A stretch of 53,499 nt of DNA from Acidimicrobiaceae bacterium. Its GTDB lineage: Bacteria > Actinomycetota > Acidimicrobiia > Acidimicrobiales > RAAP-2. The notes beneath the pieces are model-generated. The model made no database searches. It had not been told where the DNA came from and saw only the letters and a program-made list of their open reading frames with translations. The position numbers were made by a program, and so were the translations under genes. Location of the stretch: NCBI GenBank assembly GCA_003158855.1, contig PMLJ01000018.1:1-53499 (forward strand), written 5' to 3'. Positions 26,576-35,496 of this stretch are shown here, piece after piece (the stretch's first letter is position 1; each line of letters starts with the position of its first letter).

Positions 26576-27975
26576 TACTTGCTCCTCTGCTCCAGGTAAC
26601 CAAGCAGGTCGCTGCGCGTGAGCACGCCGACGGGATGACCACCGTCGAGCACGAGCAGGCCGGCGGTGGAGCTGAGACGCCGGGTGAGCTCGGTGACGCT
26701 CATGCCGACTCCGATCATCGGCATCGGGGGATCGGCGACGTCCTTCGCGCGAAGATCGAGCACCGCGGCGTCACGCATGGTCGCCTCGAGAAGTCCCAGC
26801 TCGCTGAGCGATCCCGACACCTCCTTCGCCGCCAGCGGCAACTCGTCGGTGACCGTCACCAGCAACTGGGAGACGTCGTTCCTTCGCATGACCGAAATCG
26901 CATCACGCACCAGCACGTCTTCGGTGACGAGCACCAGGTCGGCGAGCCCGTGCGACTGTCGCTTCGCCTTGGCTGCCAAGACGTCGCCCGCGTCCATCTC
27001 GTTGTGGGGACGCAGGAACCCGTAGTCGGTCATCCAGGCGTCGTTGAAGATCTTGGAAAGGTACCCTCGCCCGGAGTCGGGGATCAGCACGACGACGACG
27101 GCGTCCGCGGACTGGGCGGCCGCGACCTTCAATGCGGCGGCTACCGCGGTCCCTCCGGAGCCCCCGATTAGGATTCCCTCGCGCTGGGTCACCAGCCGGG
27201 CCATGGCGAATGCGTCGGCGTCGCTGACGGCGATGACTTCGTCCACAATCGACGGGTCGTAGTTACCCGGCCAGAAGTCCTCTCCCACTCCCTCGGTGAG
27301 ATACGGTCTCCCGGCTCCCCCCGAGAACACCGATCCTTCGGGATCGGCGGCGATGATCTTGATGTCGGGGTTCTGTTCCTTAAGGTACCGCCCGACTCCC
27401 GTGATCGTTCCCCCGGTCCCTGCACCCGCGACGAAGTGCGTCACGCGGCCCTTGGTCTGGCGCCAGATCTCAGGACCCGTGCTCTCGTAGTGAGACCTTG
27501 GATTGTTGGGATTCGAATACTGGTCCGGTCGAAACGAATTCGGCGTCTCCTTCGTCAACCGCTCGGCGGTCGAGTAGTACGAGTCGGGGTGTTCGGGCGC
27601 CACGGCGGTCGGGCAGACGACCACTTGGGCCCCGTAGGCGCGAAGCACGTCGATCTTCTCCGGAGCCATCTTGTCGCTCATGACGAAGATGCACTTGTAC
27701 CCCCGCTGGGCAGCGACTATCGCGAGCCCCACGCCGGTATTCCCGCTCGTCGGCTCGATGATCGTGGAGCCCGGGCCGAGCAGGCCGTCCCGCTCGGCGG
27801 CTTCGACCATGGTGAGGGCGGGCCGGTCCTTCGAGCTTCCGCCCGGATTCGTTGTTTCCAACTTTGCGATGAGGTCGCTCTGGAGTCCGGCGCCGATCTT
27901 GCCCAGTCGAACCATAGGGGTGTTGCCAATGAGCTCGAGTGGGCTACCAGCCACGTCCATGTCGGGAAAAGGCAT
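26575..27975 (-). CDS. Cystathionine beta-synthase with C-terminal CBS domains
   Basis: 466 residues. The N-terminal fold II PLP domain carries K49 in NPGGSSKDRPAL, SGNTGVGLAIVAA near 88 and the phosphate loop GAGTGGTITGVG near 188. EGSVFSGGAGRPYLTEGVGE is typical of CBS rather than cysteine synthase. Residues about 340-466 form a pair of CBS (Bateman) domains. It condenses serine and homocysteine to cystathionine and is the first gene of the transsulfuration operon. Upstream, a 6-bp hairpin (GAGAGG/CCTCTC) lies near 28012-28028; no riboswitch could be built. Confidence 0.95.
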   Translation of the reverse strand: MPFPDMDVAGSPLELIGNTPMVRLGKIGAGLQSDLIAKLETTNPGGSSKDRPALTMVEAAERDGLLGPGSTIIEPTSGNTGVGLAIVAAQRGYKCIFVMSDKMAPEKIDVLRAYGAQVVVCPTAVAPEHPDSYYSTAERLTKETPNSFRPDQYSNPNNPRSHYESTGPEIWRQTKGRVTHFVAGAGTGGTITGVGRYLKEQNPDIKIIAADPEGSVFSGGAGRPYLTEGVGEDFWPGNYDPSIVDEVIAVSDADAFAMARLVTQREGILIGGSGGTAVAAALKVAAAQSADAVVVVLIPDSGRGYLSKIFNDAWMTDYGFLRPHNEMDAGDVLAAKAKRQSHGLADLVLVTEDVLVRDAISVMRRNDVSQLLVTVTDELPLAAKEVSGSLSELGLLEATMRDAAVLDLRAKDVADPPMPMIGVGMSVTELTRRLSSTAGLLVLDGGHPVGVLTRSDLLGYLEQRSK

Positions 27976-28202
27976 GCGTCGTCGTTTCTACTAGATCAAC
28001 TCAACTATCAAGAGAGGTCTTGCCCTCTCGCAATAACTCTAAAGGACGTGGGTTGCCGCGATCGGGGCCAAGAGTTTCATCCCCATCGAGCCGTGAGAAG
28101 TTGAATTCTTTCCAATTCGCCGGTCATTCGTTCCAGAACGCGTTGGTGTACGTTGAGCGTTGTTGCGCCCCTTGGCGTGCCGCGGACCCGAAGAAGGACC
28201 AA

Positions 28203-28493
28203 ATGGACGAATCTGGAACGACTCCGATCAACTCCTCCGCGTTGAACGACGAGGAGTTAGCGGGCCTGGCGCTCGCGGCCGATCCGAACGAGCCCCTCGA
28301 CCACGACGCGGTTCCCTGGTACGGGAACTCGAGCTTCAAGGGGGGCTTGCTGCCCGATTGGTACATGCCGCGGCCGGTCGCGACGTCGCGCGGCCGCGCG
28401 ACGAAGGTCGTCATTGTCTCCATCGTCGCGGCCTTTCTCATCATCGACGCCTTCGGCCTCTGCATCACGTCAGGGTTTCTCTCCCTCGCGTGA
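28203..28493 (+). CDS. Small single-pass membrane protein of unknown function
   Basis: 96 residues from ATG 28203, preceded by AAGAAGGACC. The N-terminal half is acidic (NDEELAGLALAADPNEPLDH), the middle has YGNSSFKGGLLPDWYMP, and KVVIVSIVAAFLIIDAFGLC is a membrane helix near the C-terminus. I know no function for this pattern. The extension upstream to 27939 is antisense to the CBS start and rejected. Confidence 0.7.
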   Translation: MDESGTTPINSSALNDEELAGLALAADPNEPLDHDAVPWYGNSSFKGGLLPDWYMPRPVATSRGRATKVVIVSIVAAFLIIDAFGLCITSGFLSLA

Positions 28494-28548
28494 CCCGGCA
28501 CGTTGCGCGGCGCTGAGACGTCGCGCCGGCCGCGAGCGAGAGGGAGCC

Positions 28549-30003
28549 TCAGGCTTGGAAGTTGGTGAACTGCCAATAGTCATCGTGGTCGAGGGTCCGC
28601 CCCGACCAACGATCGAACCAGTCAACCTTGGTCGTCACCGGGTCCCAGTCGAGGGGACCCGACCACGTCGTTCCCACGTACGGCAGCGCCACGTCGAGCA
28701 CCTGACGCCACGGCAACTCGTCCGGCACCCGCACACCCTCGCGCGGCGAGCGAAGCAGCCAGTCGATCGCGCCGAGGATCGACGCGGCGACCTGCACGGT
28801 CGTGGCGCTCTGGTGGGGAGCAGCCTCGCGGGCCTCTTCAACGGTCGTGAGCATCCCGGTCCACCACGACTTGTAGGGGTGGCCCATCAAGAGCACGCCC
28901 AGCTCGTCACTCCCGGCGATGATCTCGTCGTTCATGATCCGCTGGTTCTCGGGATAGTCGTACTGATTGCCTTCGAGTTCCACGAAGCTGGCCCACGCTG
29001 AGTCACTCGGGCAGTAGGCGTAGTGGACGGTTGGCCGGTACACCGGAACGTCGCCTTCCCATACGGTCAGGTGGTCGCAGATCGTGAAGGCCTCCCCGTG
29101 TCGAATCACCATGCCAACGATCTGACCCGACGGCACGCGCGAGCGGACCAACGTCTTGTGCGCCATCTGGGCGAGGCAGATCTGGTTGCGCGGACCGGCA
29201 CCTTCGTGCGCGTACGCCAGTTCCGGAAGGCGTTTCTCGTGGGTGCCCCATCCCATCTCCGCGGGAGCGACCCCCTCTTCATAGAAACCGTCGACGCTCC
29301 AGGTATTCACGAACTCACCGGGGAGCTTCGGACGATCGGTGATCTGCGTGTCGCGCTCGGCGACATGGATCACCTTCACGTCCAAGAGCTGGGCCAGGAC
29401 ATTGAAGCGCCCGTCGTCAAGCGCCTCGACAATGAGCGGGTGGCGCTCGCTCAGCAGGCCATCGCTCAGCACCCGCTGGGCGATCTCGACCAGCGCCTGC
29501 TTCGTGAGATGACTGACCAGACCCGGATTCGCCCCGTGTTCGACCACCGCAGATGGTCCATCGTTGCGGCCCCACTTCGCGAGTTGGCGACGAAGCTCCA
29601 TGTGGCGCCAGTACAGGGTCCTCTCCTGGGGCGACGTGGTCGCGGGATCGTGGTATGGATTCCACACTTCCACCGACGTATTGAGATAGCGGACGTTGTG
29701 GTCGCGGCACCAGTCGAGCAGCTCGCTCAGCCCAATGTTCCAAGCTAGGTCGATGAGGAGATCACCGTCGCCAAGGAAGGTCGAGAGCGTCTCCTCGAGG
29801 GTCTCCCGCGTTATCTCCAACTGCCGATACTGAACGCCCTTGTCGATGGAAGGGGAGATCCTCTCTCGATTATCACGACTCTCGATCACGGTGACTGCAG
29901 AGGGATCAAATCCGAATCTTTCCAGGAGGAGGGGTAGCAGGCACTGCGCCACCGAACCGCATCCAAGAATCACCACTCGGCCGGGCATTTGGTATTGGGA
30001 CAA
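28549..30003 (-). CDS. hss: Homospermidine synthase (saccharopine dehydrogenase-like)
   Basis: 484 residues. VVILGCGSVAQCLLPLLLER at 10-29 is the NAD site; LIDLAWNIG near 86, RYLNTSVEVWNPY near 105 and VVEHGANPGLVSHLTKQAL near 152 are typical of bacterial homospermidine synthase, which makes homospermidine from putrescine (and spermidine). The length matches the family (about 480). A decarboxylase and a ureohydrolase earlier in the window could supply putrescine, and PaiB/GNAT could control or acetylate polyamines, but none is linked in an operon. Confidence 0.88.
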   Translation of the reverse strand: MSQYQMPGRVVILGCGSVAQCLLPLLLERFGFDPSAVTVIESRDNRERISPSIDKGVQYRQLEITRETLEETLSTFLGDGDLLIDLAWNIGLSELLDWCRDHNVRYLNTSVEVWNPYHDPATTSPQERTLYWRHMELRRQLAKWGRNDGPSAVVEHGANPGLVSHLTKQALVEIAQRVLSDGLLSERHPLIVEALDDGRFNVLAQLLDVKVIHVAERDTQITDRPKLPGEFVNTWSVDGFYEEGVAPAEMGWGTHEKRLPELAYAHEGAGPRNQICLAQMAHKTLVRSRVPSGQIVGMVIRHGEAFTICDHLTVWEGDVPVYRPTVHYAYCPSDSAWASFVELEGNQYDYPENQRIMNDEIIAGSDELGVLLMGHPYKSWWTGMLTTVEEAREAAPHQSATTVQVAASILGAIDWLLRSPREGVRVPDELPWRQVLDVALPYVGTTWSGPLDWDPVTTKVDWFDRWSGRTLDHDDYWQFTNFQA

Positions 30004-30225
30004 TTAGATCTCCTCGAGGATTGCTGGTCGAAACGAATTCCGCCCGTCAATCCTAATGAATTGTCCGCAGGCGCAGTTGAGCGGCTCACTCGGTCCAGAA
30101 ACGGTCCGGCGCCTCCACGTCATACCGCGGCCCGAGGCCCGCGGCGAATGGCCGACGCCGATTCGGTGACGGCTTGCCGTTGTCGGCCGGTCACCACGTC
30201 CACCTGCTCCAAGGAGGAATCTGCA

Positions 30226-30284
30226 GGACTCGACGCCTCATCCTCGGCGATGGTCATCGTTGCGAAGGATGAGGCGTTGAGTCC
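30226..30284. repeat. Long near-perfect hairpin in an intergenic region
   Basis: Two 19-base arms (30226-30244 and 30266-30284) pair over their length with a single G:T position and a 21-base loop. A 12-bp palindrome CCGGACGTCCGG follows at 30284-30295. It lies after the stop of the heme-binding-like gene and before the homospermidine synthase start, all read on the minus strand, so it could be a terminator or a processing site. No U-tract follows. The remaining 30004-30319 holds no gene that I see. Confidence 0.7.
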
Positions 30285-30319
30285 CGGACGTCCGGCCGCT
30301 CGACCAGGTTCAGTGTCGT

Positions 30320-30874
30320 TCAACCCACCCGGTGGAGCGTGTTGTGGTCGGTGTGAGCGAAGGGCTCGTCGAACTCCTTCATGCGCAGCATCGTCACCTC
30401 GTCGTACGACCACGTGTCATCGCCAATGGTGATGGTGACCGCGTAGCTCAGTGTGCTGGCGTTCATCGACAGGTACTTGTTCTCCCCGATGTTGTAGTGG
30501 GGATCGCCGAGCGATGCCTCCATCGTGAACAAGACCGAGTCGGCGTCGGTGACTCCGCCCGCGAGCGCCGTGATGCCCCGGGGAACCACGAAGCCCTTCA
30601 TGATCTCGCCGGTCGCGGCGTCCCACAGCCAGTAACCAACTTCGGTGTGGAAAGGATTGCTCTCGTCGCCGCGCCACATCGCGCTCTTGTAGTCAAGCCC
30701 GTACAGGCTCTGCTTGCCGTTGTCGACCGGTCCAAAGGGCTTCATCGTGCACTTCTCGCGGTACGGGGTGCCGAGCACCTCGCCCTTCGAGTGTGAATAC
30801 GCGGTGTCGAGGCCGCCCTTCTCGCCTTCCCATTCTCCGGCCAGTCTTTCGAGAGGTCCCCATTCGTTTGCCAT
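30320..30874 (-). CDS. Nitrobindin-like heme-binding beta-barrel protein (DUF1794/FABP-like)
   Basis: 184 residues. GPLERLAGEWEGEKG at the N-terminus, GYWLWDAATGEIMKGFVVPR near 85, and HTDHNTLHRV at the C-terminus are the pattern of the nitrobindin/heme-binding-like family. In nitrobindins a C-terminal-region His binds ferric heme and the protein isomerises peroxynitrite; whether this one binds heme is not shown. I moved the start to ATG 30874 with AGGAA upstream; a TTG two codons earlier also fits. Confidence 0.75.
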   Translation of the reverse strand: MANEWGPLERLAGEWEGEKGGLDTAYSHSKGEVLGTPYREKCTMKPFGPVDNGKQSLYGLDYKSAMWRGDESNPFHTEVGYWLWDAATGEIMKGFVVPRGITALAGGVTDADSVLFTMEASLGDPHYNIGENKYLSMNASTLSYAVTITIGDDTWSYDEVTMLRMKEFDEPFAHTDHNTLHRVG

Positions 30875-30919
30875 CGCCAATTCCTACCCTTCTAGATTTC
30901 GTACTCGTTGATTTTACTT

Positions 30920-30936
30920 ACTGAGTTCAACTTAGT
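30920..30936. promoter_or_regulatory. Imperfect 17-bp dyad upstream of the nitrobindin-like gene
   Basis: ACTGAGTT-C-AACTTAGT pairs at seven of eight positions, 46 bases before the ATG at 30874. It could be an operator. The rest of 30875-31191 shows no gene, and the short Arg/Ser-rich frames there look non-coding. Confidence 0.3.
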
Positions 30937-31191
30937 GACCTAGGCGTCATCGCCACAATCCACGACATCGGGCTCCAAGGCGTGCCAAATCTACCGGCCT
31001 CACTAGAAAATTGGTGCAGCCCCTCGCAACGATGGTGAGCCGGGACCATTCGGGGCTGGGCGACCAACCTCTCAACGTGGACCTCGTCGAGCGGTTGGGG
31101 ATATCTCGCTCGGCCTCATCGCCTGATTCGAATCCTGGCGCGCTCGCGACGCGCGGTTCGCATCGGTCGCCCGGTCCAACTCGCCGTCGAG

Positions 31192-31860
31192 CTACTCCTT
31201 GACGTAAACCAGGGCGAACCCGTCGTAGCCCTTGCTTCCGACGGTCTGGACCGCGGTGCCTTCCACACGCGGTTCGCCCGCCACGAGTTCGAGGAATCTG
31301 CGAACTCCCAGGACTCGCTCGTCCGAGCTCGTCGACTCGACCACGGCCCCGTTGCGAACAACGTTGTCGGCGACAATCACGGTCCCTGGGCGAGCGAGCT
31401 CCAATGACAGTGCGAAGTACTCGGGATAAGCCTCTTTGTCGGCGTCGATGAAGATGAAGTCAAAGGGCGCGGCCCCTTCCGCGACAAGTCCGCGGAGGGC
31501 TTCAACCGCCGGTCCGACCCGGATCTCTACCATCGCGGCGAGCCCGGCCCGGTCTATGTTGGCACGGGCGACGTTGGCGTGATGGGGTTCCAATTCGAGG
31601 GAGATCAACCGGCCGTCAGCCCGAAGCGACCGGGCCAACCAGATGGTGCTGTAGCCGCCGAGGGTTCCGATCTCGAGGATCCGCTTCGCGCCGCGAATGG
31701 TCGCCAGCAACTCCAGGAATTTACCCTGATTGGGGGCGACGCTGATCTCGGGCAGGCCGGCCGCGGAACTGTCGCCAAGAGCGGCGTCGAGCGAGGCGTC
31801 CGAGGGGGCGAGGAGCGAAACAAGATAGTCATCCACTCTCGTCCAAAGTTCTTCACCCAT
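31192..31860 (-). CDS. O-methyltransferase family 3 (COMT-like, class I SAM)
   Basis: 222 residues. ILEIGTLGGYSTIWLARSL near 61-79 is motif I, FDFIFIDADKEAYPEYF near 133-149 contains the metal-binding Asp, and IVADNVVRNGAVVE follows. This is the catechol/caffeoyl-CoA O-methyltransferase family, which uses a divalent metal. The substrate is unknown. It sits downstream of pepN on the same strand with a 51-base gap. Confidence 0.92.
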   Translation of the reverse strand: MGEELWTRVDDYLVSLLAPSDASLDAALGDSSAAGLPEISVAPNQGKFLELLATIRGAKRILEIGTLGGYSTIWLARSLRADGRLISLELEPHHANVARANIDRAGLAAMVEIRVGPAVEALRGLVAEGAAPFDFIFIDADKEAYPEYFALSLELARPGTVIVADNVVRNGAVVESTSSDERVLGVRRFLELVAGEPRVEGTAVQTVGSKGYDGFALVYVKE

Positions 31861-31911
31861 CGCGCAAGCCCCCCAGACGTCTGAGGGGTAGTCTCCCTCA
31901 CGGAAGGTCGG

Positions 31912-34452
31912 TCAATCAACCATCGCCTCCAACGTCGAGACGAGCGATGGCCCGTTCCGCTTCGCCACCGCCACGTGCACGTCCATGAGATCGAGGAGCT
32001 GGGCGACCTGCTGCTGGCCAACGGCCAGAGGATTGGATTCGTGAAAACTGCGCACTTCAGCGGCGAGCGCCGGGTCTTTCACGAACGTCAGCACGCCCGC
32101 GACGATCGCGACTGGCGAACCCACGGGAAAACGCTCGACGGCCTGGGCCCAGCGCTCGGTAACGGCCCTCCAAACCCGTGGTCCGGCCGTTCGATTGCGA
32201 ATGAGCGCTCCGATGAGGTAAGGCGCGTCCTGCGTGCGCACCTCCGTGAAGGCCCGCTCGAGGGTTCTGAGCACCATCTCGGGATCACGCGAACTCGCCG
32301 GAGCGAAGAGATAGCGCTGCTGGTCCTGTGGCGTCGTCGCGCCCTGGCAGCGCTGCCGACAGACTTCCTCGTCACCGGGCCGACTCTGATGCATGGTGAT
32401 CGCGACGATGGCGTTCGCCAGGTCGCCGCTGACCTCGCCGGTGTCGAAGCGCGACGTCGCCTCCACGATTATTCCGGCGTCGCGACCAAACGTGCCAAGA
32501 ACATCGATGACCTTCGCCCGCAGTTCGCGTGCCTGGCTCGATTCTCCCTCTACCGGCCCCCATCCCAACCGGTCGAATACCGGTCCGAAGAGACCCTGCA
32601 CCGCGGGGACGAGGGCGTCTCGTCCCACATCATCCACGATTCGGTTGACGAGGGCGACCGCCTTGATGACGACGTCCCAGGTCGCGGGCTCATCGAGGTC
32701 GACGAGGCCCTTCGCGAGTGTGAACACGTCAGCGAACGAAGATCGGCCCACCAGTATCGAGGCCCAGGTGTCCGAGAACAGCACGGCTCGCTCGATCTCA
32801 TCGAGTTCCCCGAGTCGCGCCGCGATAGCGGCCAGATGATCAGGCGCGTACGCGGTCCGGTAGAAACCCGAACCGCCCGCGTTCACGACGGAACTCTCGT
32901 CAAGGAGCATGGTGGCGCTCGCACCTTCGAGGAGATGCGCGGTCGGCGCCCCGCCGTCGAGGGAGCGCACCAGGATTGGGACCTTCCAGCTCGATCCGAT
33001 GTTGGACGCGCCGACCGCCTCGGCGTACTCGAAGGGCTCCTGGGAAATCGTGGAGCCCTCGACCGAGACGAGCGGGAATCCACCCTGGAGGATCCACGTG
33101 TCCATGATGGCTGCGACCGGCTCGCCGGAGGCGGCTTCGAGCGCCGACCAGAGATCCGAGGTCACGGTGTTCGCGTACGAATGGCTCTCCAGATAGATCC
33201 GGACGCCGTCACGGAAGGTCTCCTCACCCAGGTACTGCTGGAGCATGCGCAGCACGGCGCAGCCCTTTATGTAGGTCAGGACGTCGAACATCCCGCGGCA
33301 CTCGTCAGGCGAGACGACTTCGTACTCGATTGGCCGGGTCGAGTGCTGGCCGTCAATGGTGAAGGCCGTGTCGCGGCTCGTGTTGAACGTGACCCATTTC
33401 TTCCATTCGGGTCGAAAATCGTCGGTGCAGATCGACTCCATGAAAGTCGCGAAAGCCTCGTTCAGCCAGATTCCCTCCCACCAGTCCATGGTCACGAGGT
33501 CCCCGAACCACATGTGGGCGAGTTCATGGTTCACGACCAAGGCGACCCTCTCCAGCTCGGTATGCGACGCGGTCGCGGGGTCGATGAGCAGATCCGCCTC
33601 GCGGAAGGTCACGCAGCCGAGGTTCTCCATGGCTCCTGCGGCGAAATCCGGGATCGCGACCAGGTCGACCTTGTCCCCCGGATAGTCGATTGCGAAGTAC
33701 GCCGCGAAGAACTCAAGGGCGTGGACGGCCGTCTCCATCGCCCAAGCGGTGAGGTGGCCCTTGCCGACCGGATAGACGATTCGCACCGGCGTACCCGCTG
33801 CCATCGTGACGGGGGATGCTTCGAAAGGGCCAACCACGAAGGCCACGAGATACGTCGACATGATCATCGTCGGCGCGAAGCGGACTTCCCGGCGACCTCC
33901 TTCGAGGAGACCGGAGGACAGCTGGGCGGTGTTGGAGAACGCTGCGAGCCCTTCGCTCACGACCAACGTCACCTGGAACGTAGCCTTGGACGCGGGGTCG
34001 TCCCAACACGGAAAGGCCCTGCGGGCGTCGGTGACCGCAAACTGGGTCGTCGCGATTGTGCGGGTGATCCCGTCGCCATCGACGAAGATCGAACGGTAGA
34101 AGCCGCGGAGCTGGTCGTTCAGGATGCCGGCGAAGCTGAGCGTTACGGTTGCCTTCCCGACCGGCACCGTGTCGTCGAAGGCGAACGAGGCGGTTTCGTA
34201 CTCCTCGTCAAGGGTAGGCGGCCCCGAGCGGAACTCGCGGTTGCCCGAACGAACCACGGCCGGCGATACCTCCAGCTCAATCGCGTTGACGGCGAACGTG
34301 TTGACACCCTCGGCAACGTCGACATCGATTTCAACGGTGCCAACGAAGGTGGCGGCGTCCAAGTCGGGCTCGAACTCAAGTCGGTACGCCGAGGGAACGA
34401 CGCGCGTCGGTAGTCGATAGGGATTGGCTTTGGCTTCTGGGTTTCTGCTCAC
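31912..34452 (-). CDS. pepN: M1 family aminopeptidase (aminopeptidase N-like)
   Basis: 846 residues. GAMEN at 273-277, HELAH at 309-313 and E332 in NEAF give the HEXXH-X18-E zinc site; a Tyr-containing segment and a long ERAP1-like helical C-terminal domain (about 520-846) follow. The N-terminus has no signal peptide, so it is cytosolic. It removes N-terminal residues from peptides. The start is a GTG at 34452, with TAGCAT about seven bases upstream, so the leader is at most one base. Confidence 0.95.
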   Translation of the reverse strand: MSRNPEAKANPYRLPTRVVPSAYRLEFEPDLDAATFVGTVEIDVDVAEGVNTFAVNAIELEVSPAVVRSGNREFRSGPPTLDEEYETASFAFDDTVPVGKATVTLSFAGILNDQLRGFYRSIFVDGDGITRTIATTQFAVTDARRAFPCWDDPASKATFQVTLVVSEGLAAFSNTAQLSSGLLEGGRREVRFAPTMIMSTYLVAFVVGPFEASPVTMAAGTPVRIVYPVGKGHLTAWAMETAVHALEFFAAYFAIDYPGDKVDLVAIPDFAAGAMENLGCVTFREADLLIDPATASHTELERVALVVNHELAHMWFGDLVTMDWWEGIWLNEAFATFMESICTDDFRPEWKKWVTFNTSRDTAFTIDGQHSTRPIEYEVVSPDECRGMFDVLTYIKGCAVLRMLQQYLGEETFRDGVRIYLESHSYANTVTSDLWSALEAASGEPVAAIMDTWILQGGFPLVSVEGSTISQEPFEYAEAVGASNIGSSWKVPILVRSLDGGAPTAHLLEGASATMLLDESSVVNAGGSGFYRTAYAPDHLAAIAARLGELDEIERAVLFSDTWASILVGRSSFADVFTLAKGLVDLDEPATWDVVIKAVALVNRIVDDVGRDALVPAVQGLFGPVFDRLGWGPVEGESSQARELRAKVIDVLGTFGRDAGIIVEATSRFDTGEVSGDLANAIVAITMHQSRPGDEEVCRQRCQGATTPQDQQRYLFAPASSRDPEMVLRTLERAFTEVRTQDAPYLIGALIRNRTAGPRVWRAVTERWAQAVERFPVGSPVAIVAGVLTFVKDPALAAEVRSFHESNPLAVGQQQVAQLLDLMDVHVAVAKRNGPSLVSTLEAMVD

Positions 34453-34607
34453 CCGATGAATGCTATTGGGCGTCGCTGGCGGACCTCGCCGATGAGATCA
34501 AGGCGCGTCCCCGCCGTCAATGGACCGCGAACGTCGCGCGCCCATTCCAATCCTCCACCAGACGCACTGGCGCTCAAGCGCCCGCCACAGTGCGGAGGAC
34601 CTGTCGC

Positions 34608-35294
34608 TCAGGGCTCGAGCGATGACTCGACCACGGCCGTGATCGCTTCGGCAACGCCCGTCGGATCGGTAACGAGCCCGAGATGGGTTCCGCGGACCTC
34701 GACCACGGGCCATCGACGGCGCCTCGCCTCCTCGGCGTCCCCGAGATACGCATCACTCAAGAGGACGTAACCGTTGCGCGTCGCGGGCCATGGCCGCGCC
34801 GGGGGAACGACGCCGGAGAAGTACGAGAGCGGCACACTTGGGAGCTCTCCTTCAATGCTCGCTCGCCTCGCGGAGTCGGGAATCAACTCTTCCATCACGT
34901 CGGGACCGAGCCACTCCGACCAGGGAGGCAGGACGCCGTCGACTGCCATCGCGGTGAGTTCTCCGAGGAATTCCTCCGGCATCAACCGGGTCTCCGACGT
35001 CTCAGACGCGATGCCCGCATCGACAAGGACGATCATCGGGTCGGCGGAACCCGAATCCCCGACGATCGAAGTCATCAGCGGGCCCGCACCACTATGGGCG
35101 ACGAACACGGTGCCATCGCAACGGCCGACCTGGCTGAACACCGAGTCAACCACCGCCCGCCAGCCTTTCGCGGTCGAGGTCGGATCGATGCATGGGACGA
35201 CGACCTCATGCCCCGAGGTCCGTAGCTCATCGGCGACCCACTTCCAAGTCGTCGGCCCGACCAGGGGACTGTGCACCAACACGAAGGACGCCAC
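34608..35294 (-). CDS. Alpha/beta hydrolase (esterase/salicylate-esterase-like)
   Basis: 228 residues from GTG 35294. SFVLVHSPLVGPTTWKWVAD at the N-terminus is the HS/HG oxyanion strand of short alpha/beta hydrolases, VFVAHSGAGPLM near 67 holds the nucleophile Ser, and VRGTHLGLVTDP near the end has the His. No clear cap. TACCAT at 35301-35306 ends six bases before the GTG and confirms this start over the longer frame to 35426. The substrate is unknown. Confidence 0.8.
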   Translation of the reverse strand: MASFVLVHSPLVGPTTWKWVADELRTSGHEVVVPCIDPTSTAKGWRAVVDSVFSQVGRCDGTVFVAHSGAGPLMTSIVGDSGSADPMIVLVDAGIASETSETRLMPEEFLGELTAMAVDGVLPPWSEWLGPDVMEELIPDSARRASIEGELPSVPLSYFSGVVPPARPWPATRNGYVLLSDAYLGDAEEARRRRWPVVEVRGTHLGLVTDPTGVAEAITAVVESSLEP

Positions 35295-35460
35295 GAGACA
35301 ATGGTAATGATTGGGTGAATCTCGCAGTCGCGCGGTCGGATCCGAGCGTCGGTGCCGGTGCGCCGCGTGATCGCAGACCTGGCTACGACTCCCGGTGATG
35401 CTGCACCCATTCACCTTGAGTCCCACTCACGCATCGCTCCGCTCATAATCGTTCCAGTCT

Positions 35461-35490
35461 TAGACAGGACGGAGGCCGACCTCGTAGCCT
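35461..35490 (+). promoter_or_regulatory. Predicted promoter of the CDF-like gene (leaderless)
   Basis: TAGACA at 35461-35466, 18 bases, then TAGCCT at 35485-35490. The predicted start falls on the ATG at 35497. Confidence 0.6.
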
Positions 35491-35496
35491 CGGTTC

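Noticed and set aside
27976-28120. Possible second SAM switch before cystathionine beta-synthase, because GGCAACCC and ATCAAGAGAGG occur
   Set aside because: The two pieces are on opposite strands and no P1, P3 or GGTGC core can be formed; only a small hairpin is left.
31975-34413. An 812-codon open frame on the plus strand, antisense to pepN
   Set aside because: It is a codon shadow of a high-GC gene; the sense strand has intact GAMEN and HELAH motifs and the antisense product has Arg/Asp/Gly-rich nonsense.
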